This document shows, one piece after another, positions 48,483-59,372 of a stretch of DNA of 64,000 bases. Both the position numbers and the translations under genes were made by a program. The DNA is from Cellulosimicrobium cellulans. Its GTDB lineage: Bacteria > Actinomycetota > Actinomycetes > Actinomycetales > Cellulomonadaceae. The stretch covers positions 1-64,000 of the forward strand of contig NZ_BJNZ01000019.1 of the NCBI RefSeq assembly GCF_006539945.1. Direction: 5' to 3'. The notes below the pieces were generated by a model. The model was not told the DNA's origin. It searched no databases and was given only the letters and a program-made list of their open reading frames with translations. The first letter of the stretch is position 1. Each line of letters opens with the position of its first letter.

Positions 48483-49580
48483 GTGCGGTTCCAGGTACTC
48501 GACATCGTGTTCAACCCGCCCCATCCGGTGACCGGGGAGGCGGTCGCGCCGTCCGACCGGTTGAACCGGGTCGTGGAGACGGCGGTGCTGGCGGAGGAGC
48601 TCGGGTTCGACTCGTTCGCGGTGGGGGAGCGGCACGCGGGGGAGGTGCTGTCGTCGGCGCCGACGGTGATCCTGGGGGCGGTCGCGGCGCGGACGTCGCG
48701 GATCCTCCTGAGCACCGGCGTGACGGTGCTGTCGCTGCTCGACCCGATCCGCGTCGCCGAGGACCTCGCGACGGTGGACCAGCTCAGCCGGGGGCGGCTG
48801 GAGATCGTCATCGGCAAGGGCAACGAGGTGCTGCAGTACCCGCTGCTGGGGCTGGACATCGACAAGCAGTACGAGTACCTCCAGGAGAACTACGAGCTCC
48901 TGCGGCTGCTGCTGTCCGAGGAGGACGTGAGCTGGACCGGGCGGCACCGGCACGCGCTGGAGCACGCGACGACGCTGCCGCGTCCGTTCGCGGGTCCGTT
49001 CCGCATCTGGCACGGGTCGGCGACGTCGCAGTTCGCGGTGGATCTCGCGGCGCGGTACGGGGACCCGATCGTGAGCGCCAACGCGCTCCAGCCGCGCGAG
49101 AACTACCAGGTGCTCATCGACCGCTACCGCGAGCGGTACGCGGAACACGGGCACGACCCGGCGTACGGGTTCGTCGGGTCGGGCTCGGGCGGGCTGTTCC
49201 TCGCCGACACGACGGAGGAGGCGATCGAGCAGTACCGCCCGATCTACGAGGGCCAGGTCGCGGCCGCGGCACGCCGCGGCTACGGGCCCGACGCCGTCGG
49301 GAAGGCGCCGAGCTTCCGGACGGTGGAGGACGCCGTCGAGCGCGGCCCGGCGCTCGTGGGGTCACCCGAGCGCGTGGCGGAGAAGATCCTCGACTACCAC
49401 GCCTCCTACGGGCACGACCTCCAGTCGGTGTCCGTCAACCACCTCATCCCCGCGACGCAGCAGGAGGACGTGCTGCGCTGGTTCGCGGAGGAGGTGGTCC
49501 CGGTGGTGCAGGCCGAGGTGAAGACCGACCTGTGGAGCCCGGCCGACGCCCGCCGCGCGGCGGGGTTCACGGCGGCCTGA
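48483..49580 (+). CDS. LLM class flavin-dependent monooxygenase
   Basis: A 365-residue luciferase-like monooxygenase with MRFQVLDIVFNPPHPVTGEA, ELGFDSFAVGERHAGEVLSS, SRILLSTGVTVLSLLDPIRV and GRLEIVIGKGNEVLQYPLLG as barrel segments. PRENYQVLIDRYRERYAEHG and LVGSPERVAEKILDYHASYG come later. GTG 48483 follows AAGGAGC, itself preceded by a (CAACAG)n run at about 48445-48468 that leaves the leader unstructured. Last gene of the cluster; substrate unknown. Confidence 0.86.
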   Translation: MRFQVLDIVFNPPHPVTGEAVAPSDRLNRVVETAVLAEELGFDSFAVGERHAGEVLSSAPTVILGAVAARTSRILLSTGVTVLSLLDPIRVAEDLATVDQLSRGRLEIVIGKGNEVLQYPLLGLDIDKQYEYLQENYELLRLLLSEEDVSWTGRHRHALEHATTLPRPFAGPFRIWHGSATSQFAVDLAARYGDPIVSANALQPRENYQVLIDRYRERYAEHGHDPAYGFVGSGSGGLFLADTTEEAIEQYRPIYEGQVAAAARRGYGPDAVGKAPSFRTVEDAVERGPALVGSPERVAEKILDYHASYGHDLQSVSVNHLIPATQQEDVLRWFAEEVVPVVQAEVKTDLWSPADARRAAGFTAA

Positions 49581-49635
49581 CGAGGCATCCTCGACGCCAT
49601 GGTCGGCTCGCTCTTCCTCGAGCTGAGCGGCATGA

Positions 49636-49791
49636 ATGATGGAGGAAACTGCGCCGCGGGCTCGGCTGCAGGCTAAGAGCACCCCTGCTGAAGAGGTCTA
49701 CGGTGTAACGTCGCGTCTCCGGCGCGGCTCCAGTCTCGACGCCGGCTCTCGTATTCACGCCGCCTTCCCTGACGCGACGACCCATTCGTGA
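49636..49791 (+). CDS. Possible C-terminal remnant of a polymorphic toxin
   Basis: A 51-codon frame beginning ATG 49636 and ending so that its TGA overlaps a GTG start of the immunity gene (GTGA at 49788-49791). The peptide contains STPAEEVYGVTSRLRRGSSL and DAGSRIHAAFPDATTHS. Stops upstream in the same frame show there is no longer toxin. Polymorphic (CDI-type) toxins normally end directly before their immunity gene, so this may be the tail of a lost toxin domain. This is position-based inference; I cannot assign a toxin family. Confidence 0.3.
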   Translation: MMEETAPRARLQAKSTPAEEVYGVTSRLRRGSSLDAGSRIHAAFPDATTHS

Positions 49792-49799
49792 GGTGCGCC

Positions 49800-50120
49800 A
49801 TGACGAACCACTACTCGCTCGACGCGTTCTTCGGCTCGTTCTTCCACCAGGACTGGGAAGAGGACTACGGGAGCGCCGCAGGTGCTCTGGCGCGCTTCCT
49901 CGATCTGGCCGGCCCCAGCAGGTACGACGGACTCGTCGATGAAATCGATAGCACCCTGGACAACTACCGTTCCGACGAGCAGGTCGCCGAATGGATCAAC
50001 GGCCGACTTCACGCCGAGATCTATCCTGAGGCTGTGGGAATGCCGCTGCGCGACTGGCTCCTTGTGGCCAGGGGAGAAGTGATGGCGAGAATCACCGCAT
50101 CAGATCTTGACGGTCCCTAA
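49800..50120 (+). CDS. CdiI-family immunity protein of a contact-dependent inhibition system
   Basis: A 106-residue protein with the signature YSLDAFFGSFFHQDWEEDYG followed by RFLDLAGPSRYDGLVDEIDS, typical of the CdiI_2-type immunity family that neutralises a cognate CDI/Rhs toxin. The codons differ from neighbours (GAA, AGG, AGA, CTT, TCA appear), suggesting recent transfer. ATG 49800 is preferred, with GTG 49788 (coupled to the preceding short frame) as alternative. No full toxin gene adjoins, so it is an orphan immunity gene that could protect against toxins of relatives. Confidence 0.8.
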   Translation: MTNHYSLDAFFGSFFHQDWEEDYGSAAGALARFLDLAGPSRYDGLVDEIDSTLDNYRSDEQVAEWINGRLHAEIYPEAVGMPLRDWLLVARGEVMARITASDLDGP

Positions 50121-50367
50121 GGAGTTTCGCTCTCTCGGTTTCTCGCGTGCGGGCTATGGTCGGCGGGTTTGATCGCCACGGCTCCGGTGGCGCGTATTGC
50201 TCGGCTGTGTCGGCGCGCGTCCGGGTGTCGACAACGTCGCTGTCGATCCCCTTAGCGCGTGCTTCGCTGTCGGTGGCGTCGCGGCGGTCAGTGCTGTCGC
50301 AGGTCGGGCACCGGCCCGAGCGCGCCCGGTCCACGAGCCCGTCGAGCCGGGCTGCCTCGGCGGCCAC
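50092..50367 (-). CDS. Small hypothetical protein or gene remnant
   Basis: A 91-codon minus-strand frame starting GTG 50367. The product VAAEAARLDGLVDRARSGRC has a CPTCDS pair of cysteines and a charged, Arg/Glu-rich helical tail. The frame stays open upstream to about 50430 before a stop, which suggests the 3' end of a longer lost gene. It overlaps the end of the immunity gene by 29 bp. No family recognised. The stretch 50430-50590 shows no gene. Confidence 0.3.
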   Translation of the reverse strand: MAAEAARLDGLVDRARSGRCPTCDSTDRRDATDSEARAKGIDSDVVDTRTRADTAEQYAPPEPWRSNPPTIARTRETERAKLLRDRQDLMR

Positions 50368-50627
50368 ACGCTCACGCTCGCCGGGTTCGGTTCGTGCTCT
50401 GCGGTGCTGCGCGGTTTCCGCGGACGTCCGGTCTCAGGAGACGTCCCACCGCGCCGCCCCCGAGGGCTGGCGCCAGTGCGGCACCCCACGGCCTGAGTCG
50501 CCCGTCCCAGTGCGGCGACACGTGAGGCAGCCGCAACTCACGTCGTCTCGGCGGAAACATCCGTCCGCCTGACGGGACGTCCGTCTCGAAACTTGACTCA
50601 ACCGGTCGGGATTGTCTTTCCTGCTCC

Positions 50628-50740
50628 CAGGTGACGAGCGTCAGCACCCAGGCCCGGCTCGCTGACCAGCAACCCTTCGACGTGACGGGGTGCTCCGGGA
50701 ACGACCTGACCGCGCAGCTCCCGCTGCGCGGTAAGCACGG
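50628..50740 (+). promoter_or_regulatory. SAM-I/IV-like riboswitch upstream of the peptide-type ABC importer operon
   Basis: The leader has the SAM aptamer core with a helix GTCAGC/GCTGAC around CCCGGC, the invariant CAGCAACCC, then GGGGTGCTCCGGGAACGACC. P1 is CAGGT/ACCTG. The 3' part is a hairpin (CCGCGCAGC/GCTGCGCGG) followed by GGTAAGCACGG, resembling the SAM-IV pseudoknot partner (GGCAAGC) but altered, so it looks like the variant SAM-I/IV class. A -35-like TTGACT lies at 50593-50598. The exact class needs a covariance search. Confidence 0.75.
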
Positions 50741-50847
50741 CACCCCGGTGGGTTCCCCCGCCGCGACGGCCCTCGGCCCGGCGCGGACGACCACCGGCGC
50801 CGGACGACCACCGGTCCTCAGCCGGTACACGAGGAGAGCAGCACGAC

Positions 50848-52476
50848 ATGAACCCCACACCTCACCGACGCCGGTCCCTGACCGTTGCCGCGGCGGCCGC
50901 CGCGACGGGCCTCCTGCTCAGCGCGTGCGCGGGCGGCGGCTCCGGCGCGTCCGACGGCGACGGGTCGCCCAGCCCGACGGGCGAGCCCGTGGCGGGCGGC
51001 GACCTGACCTTCGCGATCACGGTCGACTCGCACTGCATCGACCCGCAGCAGGTCGGCAACAACGACGCCATCGCGGCGGCGCGCCAGACCGTCGCGTCGC
51101 TCACGGCGCAGGACCCGGAGACGGGCGAGATCGTGCCGTGGCTCGCGGAGAGCTGGGAGGTGAACGACGACGCGTCGAGCTACACGTTCCACCTGCGCGA
51201 CGACGCGACGTACGCCGACGGCACGCCGATCGACGCCGAGTCGGTGAAGACGAACTTCGACGCGATCGTCGCCCTCGGCGCGACGGCGTCGCTCGGGTCG
51301 CAGTACCTCGTCGGCTACGAAGGCACGACGGTCACCGATCCGCAGACCCTCACGGTCGACTTCGCGGAGCCGAGCGCACAGTTCCTCCAGGCGACGTCGA
51401 CCTTCTCCCTCGGCCTGCTCGCGCCGTCGTCGGCCGACCTGAGCGTCGAGGACCGCTGCGCCGGCAAGTTCGTCGGCTCCGGCCCCTTCTCCGTGAAGTC
51501 CTACACGCAGGACCAGGAGATCGTGCTCGAGAAGGTCGCGGGCTACGCGTGGGGGTCGGAGGCGAACGACCACCAGGGCGAGGCCTACCTCGACACCGTG
51601 ACGTTCAAGGTCATCCCCGAGGCGAGCGTGCGCAGCGGCAGCCTGGTCTCGGGCCAGATCGACGCCTCGGCCGCGATCTCGACCGTCGACCTCCCGCAGT
51701 TCGACGGCAACGGGTTCTGGCTCGAGTACCGCGCCAACCCGGGCGTCGTGTTCAACCTGTTCCCCAACGAGTCGAGCCCGCTCGCGGGCGACGAAGCCGT
51801 GCGGACCGCGATCCTCAAGGGCATCGACCGCGAGCAGATCGCGGACACCGTGCTCAGCGCGCAGGACGAGCCGGCCACGAGCGTCCTGTCCCACTCGACG
51901 CCGCTCTACGAGAGCGTCGCGGACGAGCTCGCCTACGACCCCGAGGGCGCGAAGAAGATCCTCGACGACGCAGGTTGGGTCGAAGGCGCCGACGGCGTGC
52001 GCGAGAAGGACGGCCAGAAGCTCTCGACGACCGTGACGTTCTGGCAGGTGCCGGAGCCCCTCGAGCTGGTCCAGCAGCAGCTCGCGCAGATCGGCGTGGA
52101 CCTCCAGCTCCAGCACGTGACCGTCGCCGAGTCGCAGGCCATCAAGGAGAGCGGCGACTTCGACTTCGACTACTACAACCTCACGCGCTCCGACCCGGAC
52201 GTGCTGCGCACGATCTTCTCGGCGAACGCGCGCAACATCAACCAGCGCGACGCGGAGGAGGTCGACGAGCTGCTCGACGCGTCGGCCGCGGCGACCGACC
52301 CGGCCGAGCGGCAGGAGCTCGTCACGGAGGCCTCGCGCCTCCTGGTGCGGAAGGGCCACGCGATCCCGGTCTACGAGCTCTCGACGACCATCGCGGCCGC
52401 CGACACGGTCCACGGCCTGACGTTCGAGGCGTCCTCGCGTCTCGACTTCTACGACGCCTGGGTCACCCAGGGCTGA
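50848..52476 (+). CDS. Family-5 ABC importer substrate-binding lipoprotein (peptide/nickel type)
   Basis: A 542-residue receptor. Its signal peptide ends in the lipobox LLLSAC (Cys near 27), followed by a Gly/Ser/Asp linker and an OppA/DppA-like domain (GGDLTFAITVDSHCIDPQQV, IVPWLAESWEVNDDASSYTF, HLRDDATYADGTPIDAESVK, KGIDREQIADTVLSAQDEPA). The first gene after the SAM riboswitch, with its own AGGAGAGCAG ribosome binding site. SAM control suggests the ligand is a sulfur source such as a methionine- or cysteine-containing peptide or another organosulfur compound (inferred). Confidence 0.88.
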   Translation: MNPTPHRRRSLTVAAAAAATGLLLSACAGGGSGASDGDGSPSPTGEPVAGGDLTFAITVDSHCIDPQQVGNNDAIAAARQTVASLTAQDPETGEIVPWLAESWEVNDDASSYTFHLRDDATYADGTPIDAESVKTNFDAIVALGATASLGSQYLVGYEGTTVTDPQTLTVDFAEPSAQFLQATSTFSLGLLAPSSADLSVEDRCAGKFVGSGPFSVKSYTQDQEIVLEKVAGYAWGSEANDHQGEAYLDTVTFKVIPEASVRSGSLVSGQIDASAAISTVDLPQFDGNGFWLEYRANPGVVFNLFPNESSPLAGDEAVRTAILKGIDREQIADTVLSAQDEPATSVLSHSTPLYESVADELAYDPEGAKKILDDAGWVEGADGVREKDGQKLSTTVTFWQVPEPLELVQQQLAQIGVDLQLQHVTVAESQAIKESGDFDFDYYNLTRSDPDVLRTIFSANARNINQRDAEEVDELLDASAAATDPAERQELVTEASRLLVRKGHAIPVYELSTTIAAADTVHGLTFEASSRLDFYDAWVTQG

Positions 52477-52546
52477 CCCGCCGGGCCCGCCTGCCCGACG
52501 CCGCGGCGTCGGGCAGGCGGGCATCCCCCACGGAAGGAGGCCGACC

Positions 52547-53500
52547 ATGGGCCGGTACGTCATGCGTCGCGCCGGGCAGGGGCTGTTCGTGCTCTGGGCG
52601 GCGTTCACGATCTCGTTCTTCGTCCTCTACCTGCTGCCCAGCGACCCGGCCGCGCTCATGGCGAGCGGCGGCGGCGAGGCGGACCAGGTGGACCCTGCGC
52701 TGCTCGACGCGCTGCGCGCGCAGCACGGCCTCGACCGGCCCGTGCCCGTGCAGTACGCCGACGCGCTGTGGCACGCGCTGCGCCTCGACTTCGGCACGTC
52801 GTACTCGTCGGGCGCGCCCGCGACCCAGCTCGTGCTCCAGGCGCTCCCCGCGACGCTCCAGCTCACCCTCGCGGCGCTCGTCCTCGCGGTCGTGGCGGGC
52901 GCCGGCATCGCGATCGCGAGCACGTTCCCGCGTGCGGCCTGGCTGCGCCACGCGCTCGCGTCGCTCCCGCCGCTCGGCGTCGCCCTGCCGCCGTTCTGGC
53001 TGGGCCTGCTGCTCCTGCAGTGGTTCTCCTTCCAGCTACCGGTCTTCCCTGCGATGGGCAACGAGGGCGCGCTCAGCCTCGTGCTGCCGGCGGTCACGCT
53101 CGCCGTCCCGGCGAGCGCCGCGCTCGCCCAGGTTCTCGCGCGGAGCCTGCGCGGGACGCTCGGCGAGCCGTACGTCGAGACGGCGCGCGCCAAGGGCGCG
53201 AGCCGGGCGCGCGTGCACTTCGGCCACGCGCTGCGCAACGCCGCGATCCCGGCGCTCACCGTCCTGGGGGTCCTCGTCGGTGGGCTGCTCGGCGGCACGG
53301 TCGTCACGGAGACGGTTTTCTCGCGTGCGGGCCTCGGCCGGCTCACGGTCACGTCCGTGGACGCGCAGGACATCCCCGTGGTGCAGGCGGTCGTCGTCCT
53401 CTCCGCGCTCGTGTTCGTGGTCGTCACGCTCGTGGTCGACCTGCTCTACCCCCTGCTCGACCCTCGGATCGACGCACGACAGAAGGCGGTGGCCGCATGA
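52547..53500 (+). CDS. ABC importer permease (DppB/OppB type)
   Basis: A 317-residue permease. YVMRRAGQGLFVLWAAFTIS with FFVLYLLPSDPAALMASGGG is the standard DppB N-terminus, and RAQHGLDRPVPVQYADALWH follows. The EAA loop is EPYVETARAKGASRARVHFG, then HALRNAAIPALTVLGVLVGG, with GTVVTETVFSRAGLGRLTVT. Six transmembrane helices. The ribosome binding site GGAAGGAGG precedes ATG 52547. It overlaps the DppC-like gene. Confidence 0.92.
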   Translation: MGRYVMRRAGQGLFVLWAAFTISFFVLYLLPSDPAALMASGGGEADQVDPALLDALRAQHGLDRPVPVQYADALWHALRLDFGTSYSSGAPATQLVLQALPATLQLTLAALVLAVVAGAGIAIASTFPRAAWLRHALASLPPLGVALPPFWLGLLLLQWFSFQLPVFPAMGNEGALSLVLPAVTLAVPASAALAQVLARSLRGTLGEPYVETARAKGASRARVHFGHALRNAAIPALTVLGVLVGGLLGGTVVTETVFSRAGLGRLTVTSVDAQDIPVVQAVVVLSALVFVVVTLVVDLLYPLLDPRIDARQKAVAA

Positions 53501-54545
53501 GCACCAGGCCGGGAGTGCGCATCGTGCTCCGGGACGAGGCCCGGGTCGCGGACGCGGACCGTGCCGCGGCGGCGGACGCCCCGCCGTCGGGCGCGCTCGC
53601 CCCCGACGCCCCGCCCACCGACGCGCCCGAGGTGCGCACGCCCGAGGAGATCGAGGTCGCGGACCGCGAGGACGCGCGCGCGATCATCCGGGACGGGCGC
53701 GTCCGGACGCGAGGCCCCGCAGGCCGGTGGCGACGCGGGGCGCGGTACGCCGTGCGCCGTCCCGGGCTGGTCGTCGCCGTGCTCGTCGTCCTGCTCGTCA
53801 CGGCGTGGGCTGTCGTCCCGCAGCTCTTCACGTCGTACGACCCGCTCACGGGCGTGCCCGCCGACCGGCTCCGACCGCCGTCGGGCGCGCACCTGTTCGG
53901 CACCGACCACCTGGGTCGCGACGTGTACGCGCGCGTCGTCCACGGCGCGTCCGCGTCGCTCAGCGCGACCGTCATCGCGGTGGCGGTCGGGCTCGTCGCC
54001 GGGTCGCTGCTCGGCCTGCTCGCGGGGTTCGTGCGCGGGTGGGTGGACGACGTCGTCGGCCGGTTCGTCGACGTCCTGCTCGCGATCCCCAGCATCCTGC
54101 TCTCGCTCGCGATCATCACGGCGCTCGGGTTCGGGACGATGAAGGTCGCGATCGCCGTGGGCATCACGAGCGTCGCGACGTTCGCGCGCGTCATGCGGGC
54201 CGAGGTCCTGCGGACCTCGACGTCGGTGTACGTCGAGGCGGCCCGCGCGTCGGGCGTGCGCTGGTACGGCGTGCTCGGGCGCCACGTGCTGCCCAACTCG
54301 ACGGGACCGGTGCTCGCGCTCGTCGCGCTCGAGCTCGGCACGGCCGTGCTCGCCATCTCGGCCCTGAGCTTCCTCGGCTACGGGACGCCGCCGCCCGCGC
54401 CGGAGTGGGGCTCGCTCGTCTCGGGCGGGCGCGACTACCTGGCCACCGCGTGGTGGCTCACGACCATGCCGGGCCTCGTGATCGTCGCCGTCGTGCTGTC
54501 GGCGAACCGCGTCGCGCGGGCCCTGGAGCGGACCGGAGGGGACGC

Positions 54546-54549
<4 letters not shown>
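53497..54549 (+). CDS. ABC importer permease (DppC/OppC type)
   Basis: A 350-residue permease. An 80-residue Ala/Asp/Pro-rich cytoplasmic extension is unusual and precedes TM1 (GLVVAVLVVLLVTAWAVVPQ). Family marks are PPSGAHLFGTDHLGRDVYAR, VDVLLAIPSILLSLAIITAL, the EAA loop YVEAARASGVRWYGVLGRHV, and LSFLGYGTPPPAPEWGSLVS. It overlaps DppB and ATPase genes by ATGA on both sides and pairs with the former to form the channel. Confidence 0.92.
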
Positions 54550-56277
<1,728 letters not shown>

Positions 56278-56279
<2 letters not shown>

Positions 56280-56334
56280 AACCGCAGGTCGCGAGGTAGG
56301 ACACCAGGTGCTCTGTCTCGCGACCTGCGGTTCT
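56278..56334. terminator. 18-bp perfect hairpin ending the importer operon
   Basis: Arms 56278-56295 (AGAACCGCAGGTCGCGAG) and 56317-56334 pair perfectly over 18 bp around a 21-nt loop. The stem begins in the ATPase stop codon and ends 21 bp before the convergent dps stop. The GTCGCGAGGTAG sequence in the left arm and loop resembles the 21-bp repeat unit in the EamA gene. Confidence 0.8.
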
Positions 56335-56354
56335 CTCTCGTCAAGCCGGTCAGG

Positions 56355-56840
56355 TCAGGCCTCGCGGTTCTCCGAGGAGAGGAACCAGGCCTGCTTCTCC
56401 AGGTCGGCGATGATCTCGTGCAGGATGTCGGCGCTCGTCGGGTCCTCGGCGTCGACGTCGTCGTGCACCTCGCGCACGACCTCGACCGTCTGGGCGAGGC
56501 GCTCGACGATCGCGTCGACCGTGTCGCCGACCGACACGAGGCCCGCCGGGTACGGCGAGAGGTCGGTCGTCGTCGCGACGGTCTCGGTGCGGCCGTCGGG
56601 CACGACCTGGAGCGCGCGCATGCGCTCGGCGACGGTGTCGCTGTGCTCGCGCGCGGCGTCCACGACGTCGTCGAGCTGGAGGTGCAGGTCGCGGAACCCG
56701 CGGCCGGTGACGTTCCAGTGGGCCTGCTTGCCCTGGACGTGCAGGTCGACGAGCGCGACGAGCACGCGCTGGAGGTGGGCGCGGAGCGTCTCCGACGCCT
56801 CGAAGCGGGCGGTGGCGCGGTGGATGGTGGGTGCGGACAT
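56355..56840 (-). CDS. dps: Dps family DNA-binding ferritin
   Basis: A 161-residue mini-ferritin that stores iron, consumes peroxide and protects DNA. The ferroxidase signature spans [20 protein letters not shown] and [20 protein letters not shown]: His41, His53 and Asp57, with the later E/D-rich helix. The N-terminus is short, with few lysines, so DNA binding may be weak. ATG 56840 has a GAGGAGCACC-type leader. An inverted repeat TCGTTC-N4-GAACGA at 56917-56932 in the upstream 260 bp could be a regulator site. Confidence 0.9.
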   Translation of the reverse strand: MSAPTIHRATARFEASETLRAHLQRVLVALVDLHVQGKQAHWNVTGRGFRDLHLQLDDVVDAAREHSDTVAERMRALQVVPDGRTETVATTTDLSPYPAGLVSVGDTVDAIVERLAQTVEVVREVHDDVDAEDPTSADILHEIIADLEKQAWFLSSENREA

Positions 56841-57103
56841 GGTGCTCCTCGCTCTCTCGGGGGTCTCCCGGAACGTGCGGCGGTCACCCGGCTTCCGTCG
56901 GTGCCGTCCTCGTGTCTCGTTCTCTTGAACGATTCCAGACTAGGCAGGATTCCCCGGCCCCGCCAGCAAGGACAGGCGTGCCTGACCTGCGGCGACACGT
57001 GCCGGCAGTCCCCGTCGAGAGGGGGCGCGTCACGTTCTCTCGCCAGATGAGAGGACCCGTCGCGCCCCTTGCCGGACGGCGCCCGGAGTGGTCCGCTGGC
57101 GTC

Positions 57104-58129
<1,026 letters not shown>

Positions 58130-58304
58130 CCGGGTCAGCCCTGCAGCGCCGCGGTCCCGGGGAGCGGCACGTCGTCGGCGCTCCGCGTACGCCCGACCCG
58201 CGTCGGCAGGACAGGGGCGAGGGCGAGCGACCCATCGCTCGGGACGGAACACGGGCCTAGACTGGAGAGGTCCTGTGGGTCTCCCCGCGCAGAGGTCGGC
58301 TCCG

Positions 58305-58706
58305 ATGTCGTGGCTGCTCATGATCTGGTGCGCGACGGCGTGCACGGCCGCCGCCGCGTGGTGGGTGCTGCGCGCCGGCCGGCCCCCGAGCCACCGGACG
58401 ACCAGCCGGCCGCACCTGCTGCGCCGCCGCCCGACGCCCCCCGACCCGCTCGCGACGCTCGCGCTCCAGGTGCGGTTGAGCGAGCTCGCCGCGGAGATGC
58501 GGCGTATCGAGGCGGACCCGGACGTCTATGCCCGCGCCCACCACTACCTCGCGGTCCAGGGCGCGTACGACGCGCTGCTCCGGGAGGCGTGCCGGCTCAC
58601 CGGCCTCACGGTCGAGGACGCGCCGTTGCGGGCCGGGTTCCGCACGGGCGACGACGAGCGGTTCCGCGAGGAGCTCGAGCTGAGCGCGCGCGGCTGGAGC
58701 TGGTGA
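58305..58706 (+). CDS. Small hypothetical membrane-anchored protein
   Basis: A 133-residue protein of unknown function. One N-terminal transmembrane helix (SWLLMIWCATACTAAAAWWV) is followed by a Pro/Arg-rich linker and a soluble helical domain: LQVRLSELAAEMRRIEADPD, VYARAHHYLAVQGAYDALLR, EACRLTGL. This region resembles short proteins common in Cellulomonas-like genomes, without a named family that I can assign. AGAGG precedes ATG 58305. Confidence 0.6.
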   Translation: MSWLLMIWCATACTAAAAWWVLRAGRPPSHRTTSRPHLLRRRPTPPDPLATLALQVRLSELAAEMRRIEADPDVYARAHHYLAVQGAYDALLREACRLTGLTVEDAPLRAGFRTGDDERFREELELSARGWSW

Positions 58707-58735
58707 CCGGTCCGCCCGTGAGGGGCGGCGCGGGA

Positions 58736-58784
58736 CGGGCGAGGGGCCCGACGGCGGTGCGTCCGCCGTCGGGCCCCTCGCCCG
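58736..58784. terminator. 22-bp perfect hairpin, bidirectional terminator
   Basis: Arms 58736-58757 and 58763-58784 are perfectly complementary over 22 bp with a 5-nt loop (stem core GAGGGGCCCGACGG). It lies between the ends of a plus-strand and a minus-strand gene. Confidence 0.85.
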
Positions 58785-58802
58785 TGGTCCCGTCGCGTGC
58801 GC

Positions 58803-59372
58803 TCAGAGCGCCGAGTGGTCCCCGATCCGGTGGTAGGTGCGGTCGTGGTAGACGAGAGGCGACGGTGTGCCGGCCGCCTCGGGTCGCGGGCCGGCGCCCC
58901 TGCCGACGCTCGACGAGAGCGCCCGCAGCGAGACGAGGTAGGAGTCGCCGACGGGCGTGCGCTGCACGACACGGCCGCGGACCCAGGAGAGCGCGCCGTC
59001 GACCACGGGCTCGCCGGTGTCGAGACGGGACCAGCCGCCGTCCGCGAACCGGTCGATGCCGCTCGTGGCGAAGCGGGCCGAGACGTCGTCCTGGTGGTCG
59101 GCGAGGAAGCTCACCGTGAGCGTCCGCGCGGCGGAGACCGCGGGCCACGACGACGACGTCGACGCGAGCGAGAACGCGAGCAGCGGGGGCGCGGCCGAGA
59201 CGGAGATGACCGACGTCGCGGTGAACCCGACGAGGCGGTCGTCGTGCTCGAGCGCGATCACGGCGACCCCGGCGGGGTGGCCGCGGAACACGGACTTGTA
59301 CTCGTCGGGGGAGAGCTGCGGCTCGTCCTGCTCCGCCAGGAGGGCCTCCAGGTGGGTGAGCTCGGCGGTCAT
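58803..59372 (-). CDS. Flavin reductase family protein (flavin-binding split barrel)
   Basis: A 189-residue flavin reductase-like protein of the HpaC/NtaB type, which provides FMNH2 to two-component monooxygenases. SPDEYKSVFRGHPAGVAVIA, then VGFTATSVISVSAAPPLLAF, SLASTSSSWPAVSAARTLTV and SFLADHQDDVSARFATSGID are the family segments, with the usual C-terminal LVYHDRTYHRIG. ATG 59372 overlaps the stop of the FMN reductase gene. Under the SAM-IV leader, it is a strong candidate partner for the NtaA-type LLM enzymes at 36-49 kb. Confidence 0.88.
   Translation of the reverse strand: MTAELTHLEALLAEQDEPQLSPDEYKSVFRGHPAGVAVIALEHDDRLVGFTATSVISVSAAPPLLAFSLASTSSSWPAVSAARTLTVSFLADHQDDVSARFATSGIDRFADGGWSRLDTGEPVVDGALSWVRGRVVQRTPVGDSYLVSLRALSSSVGRGAGPRPEAAGTPSPLVYHDRTYHRIGDHSAL

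Noticed and set aside
50430-50590. Several overlapping short frames on both strands
   Set aside because: None has a ribosome binding site, a recognisable domain or consistent codon bias. The stretch is treated as non-coding between the islet and the riboswitch promoter.
56917-56932. TCGTTC-N4-GAACGA upstream of dps as a LexA (SOS) box
   Set aside because: The actinobacterial LexA box is TCGAAC-N4-GTTCGA; the half-sites here have a different sequence. It remains only a generic inverted repeat.
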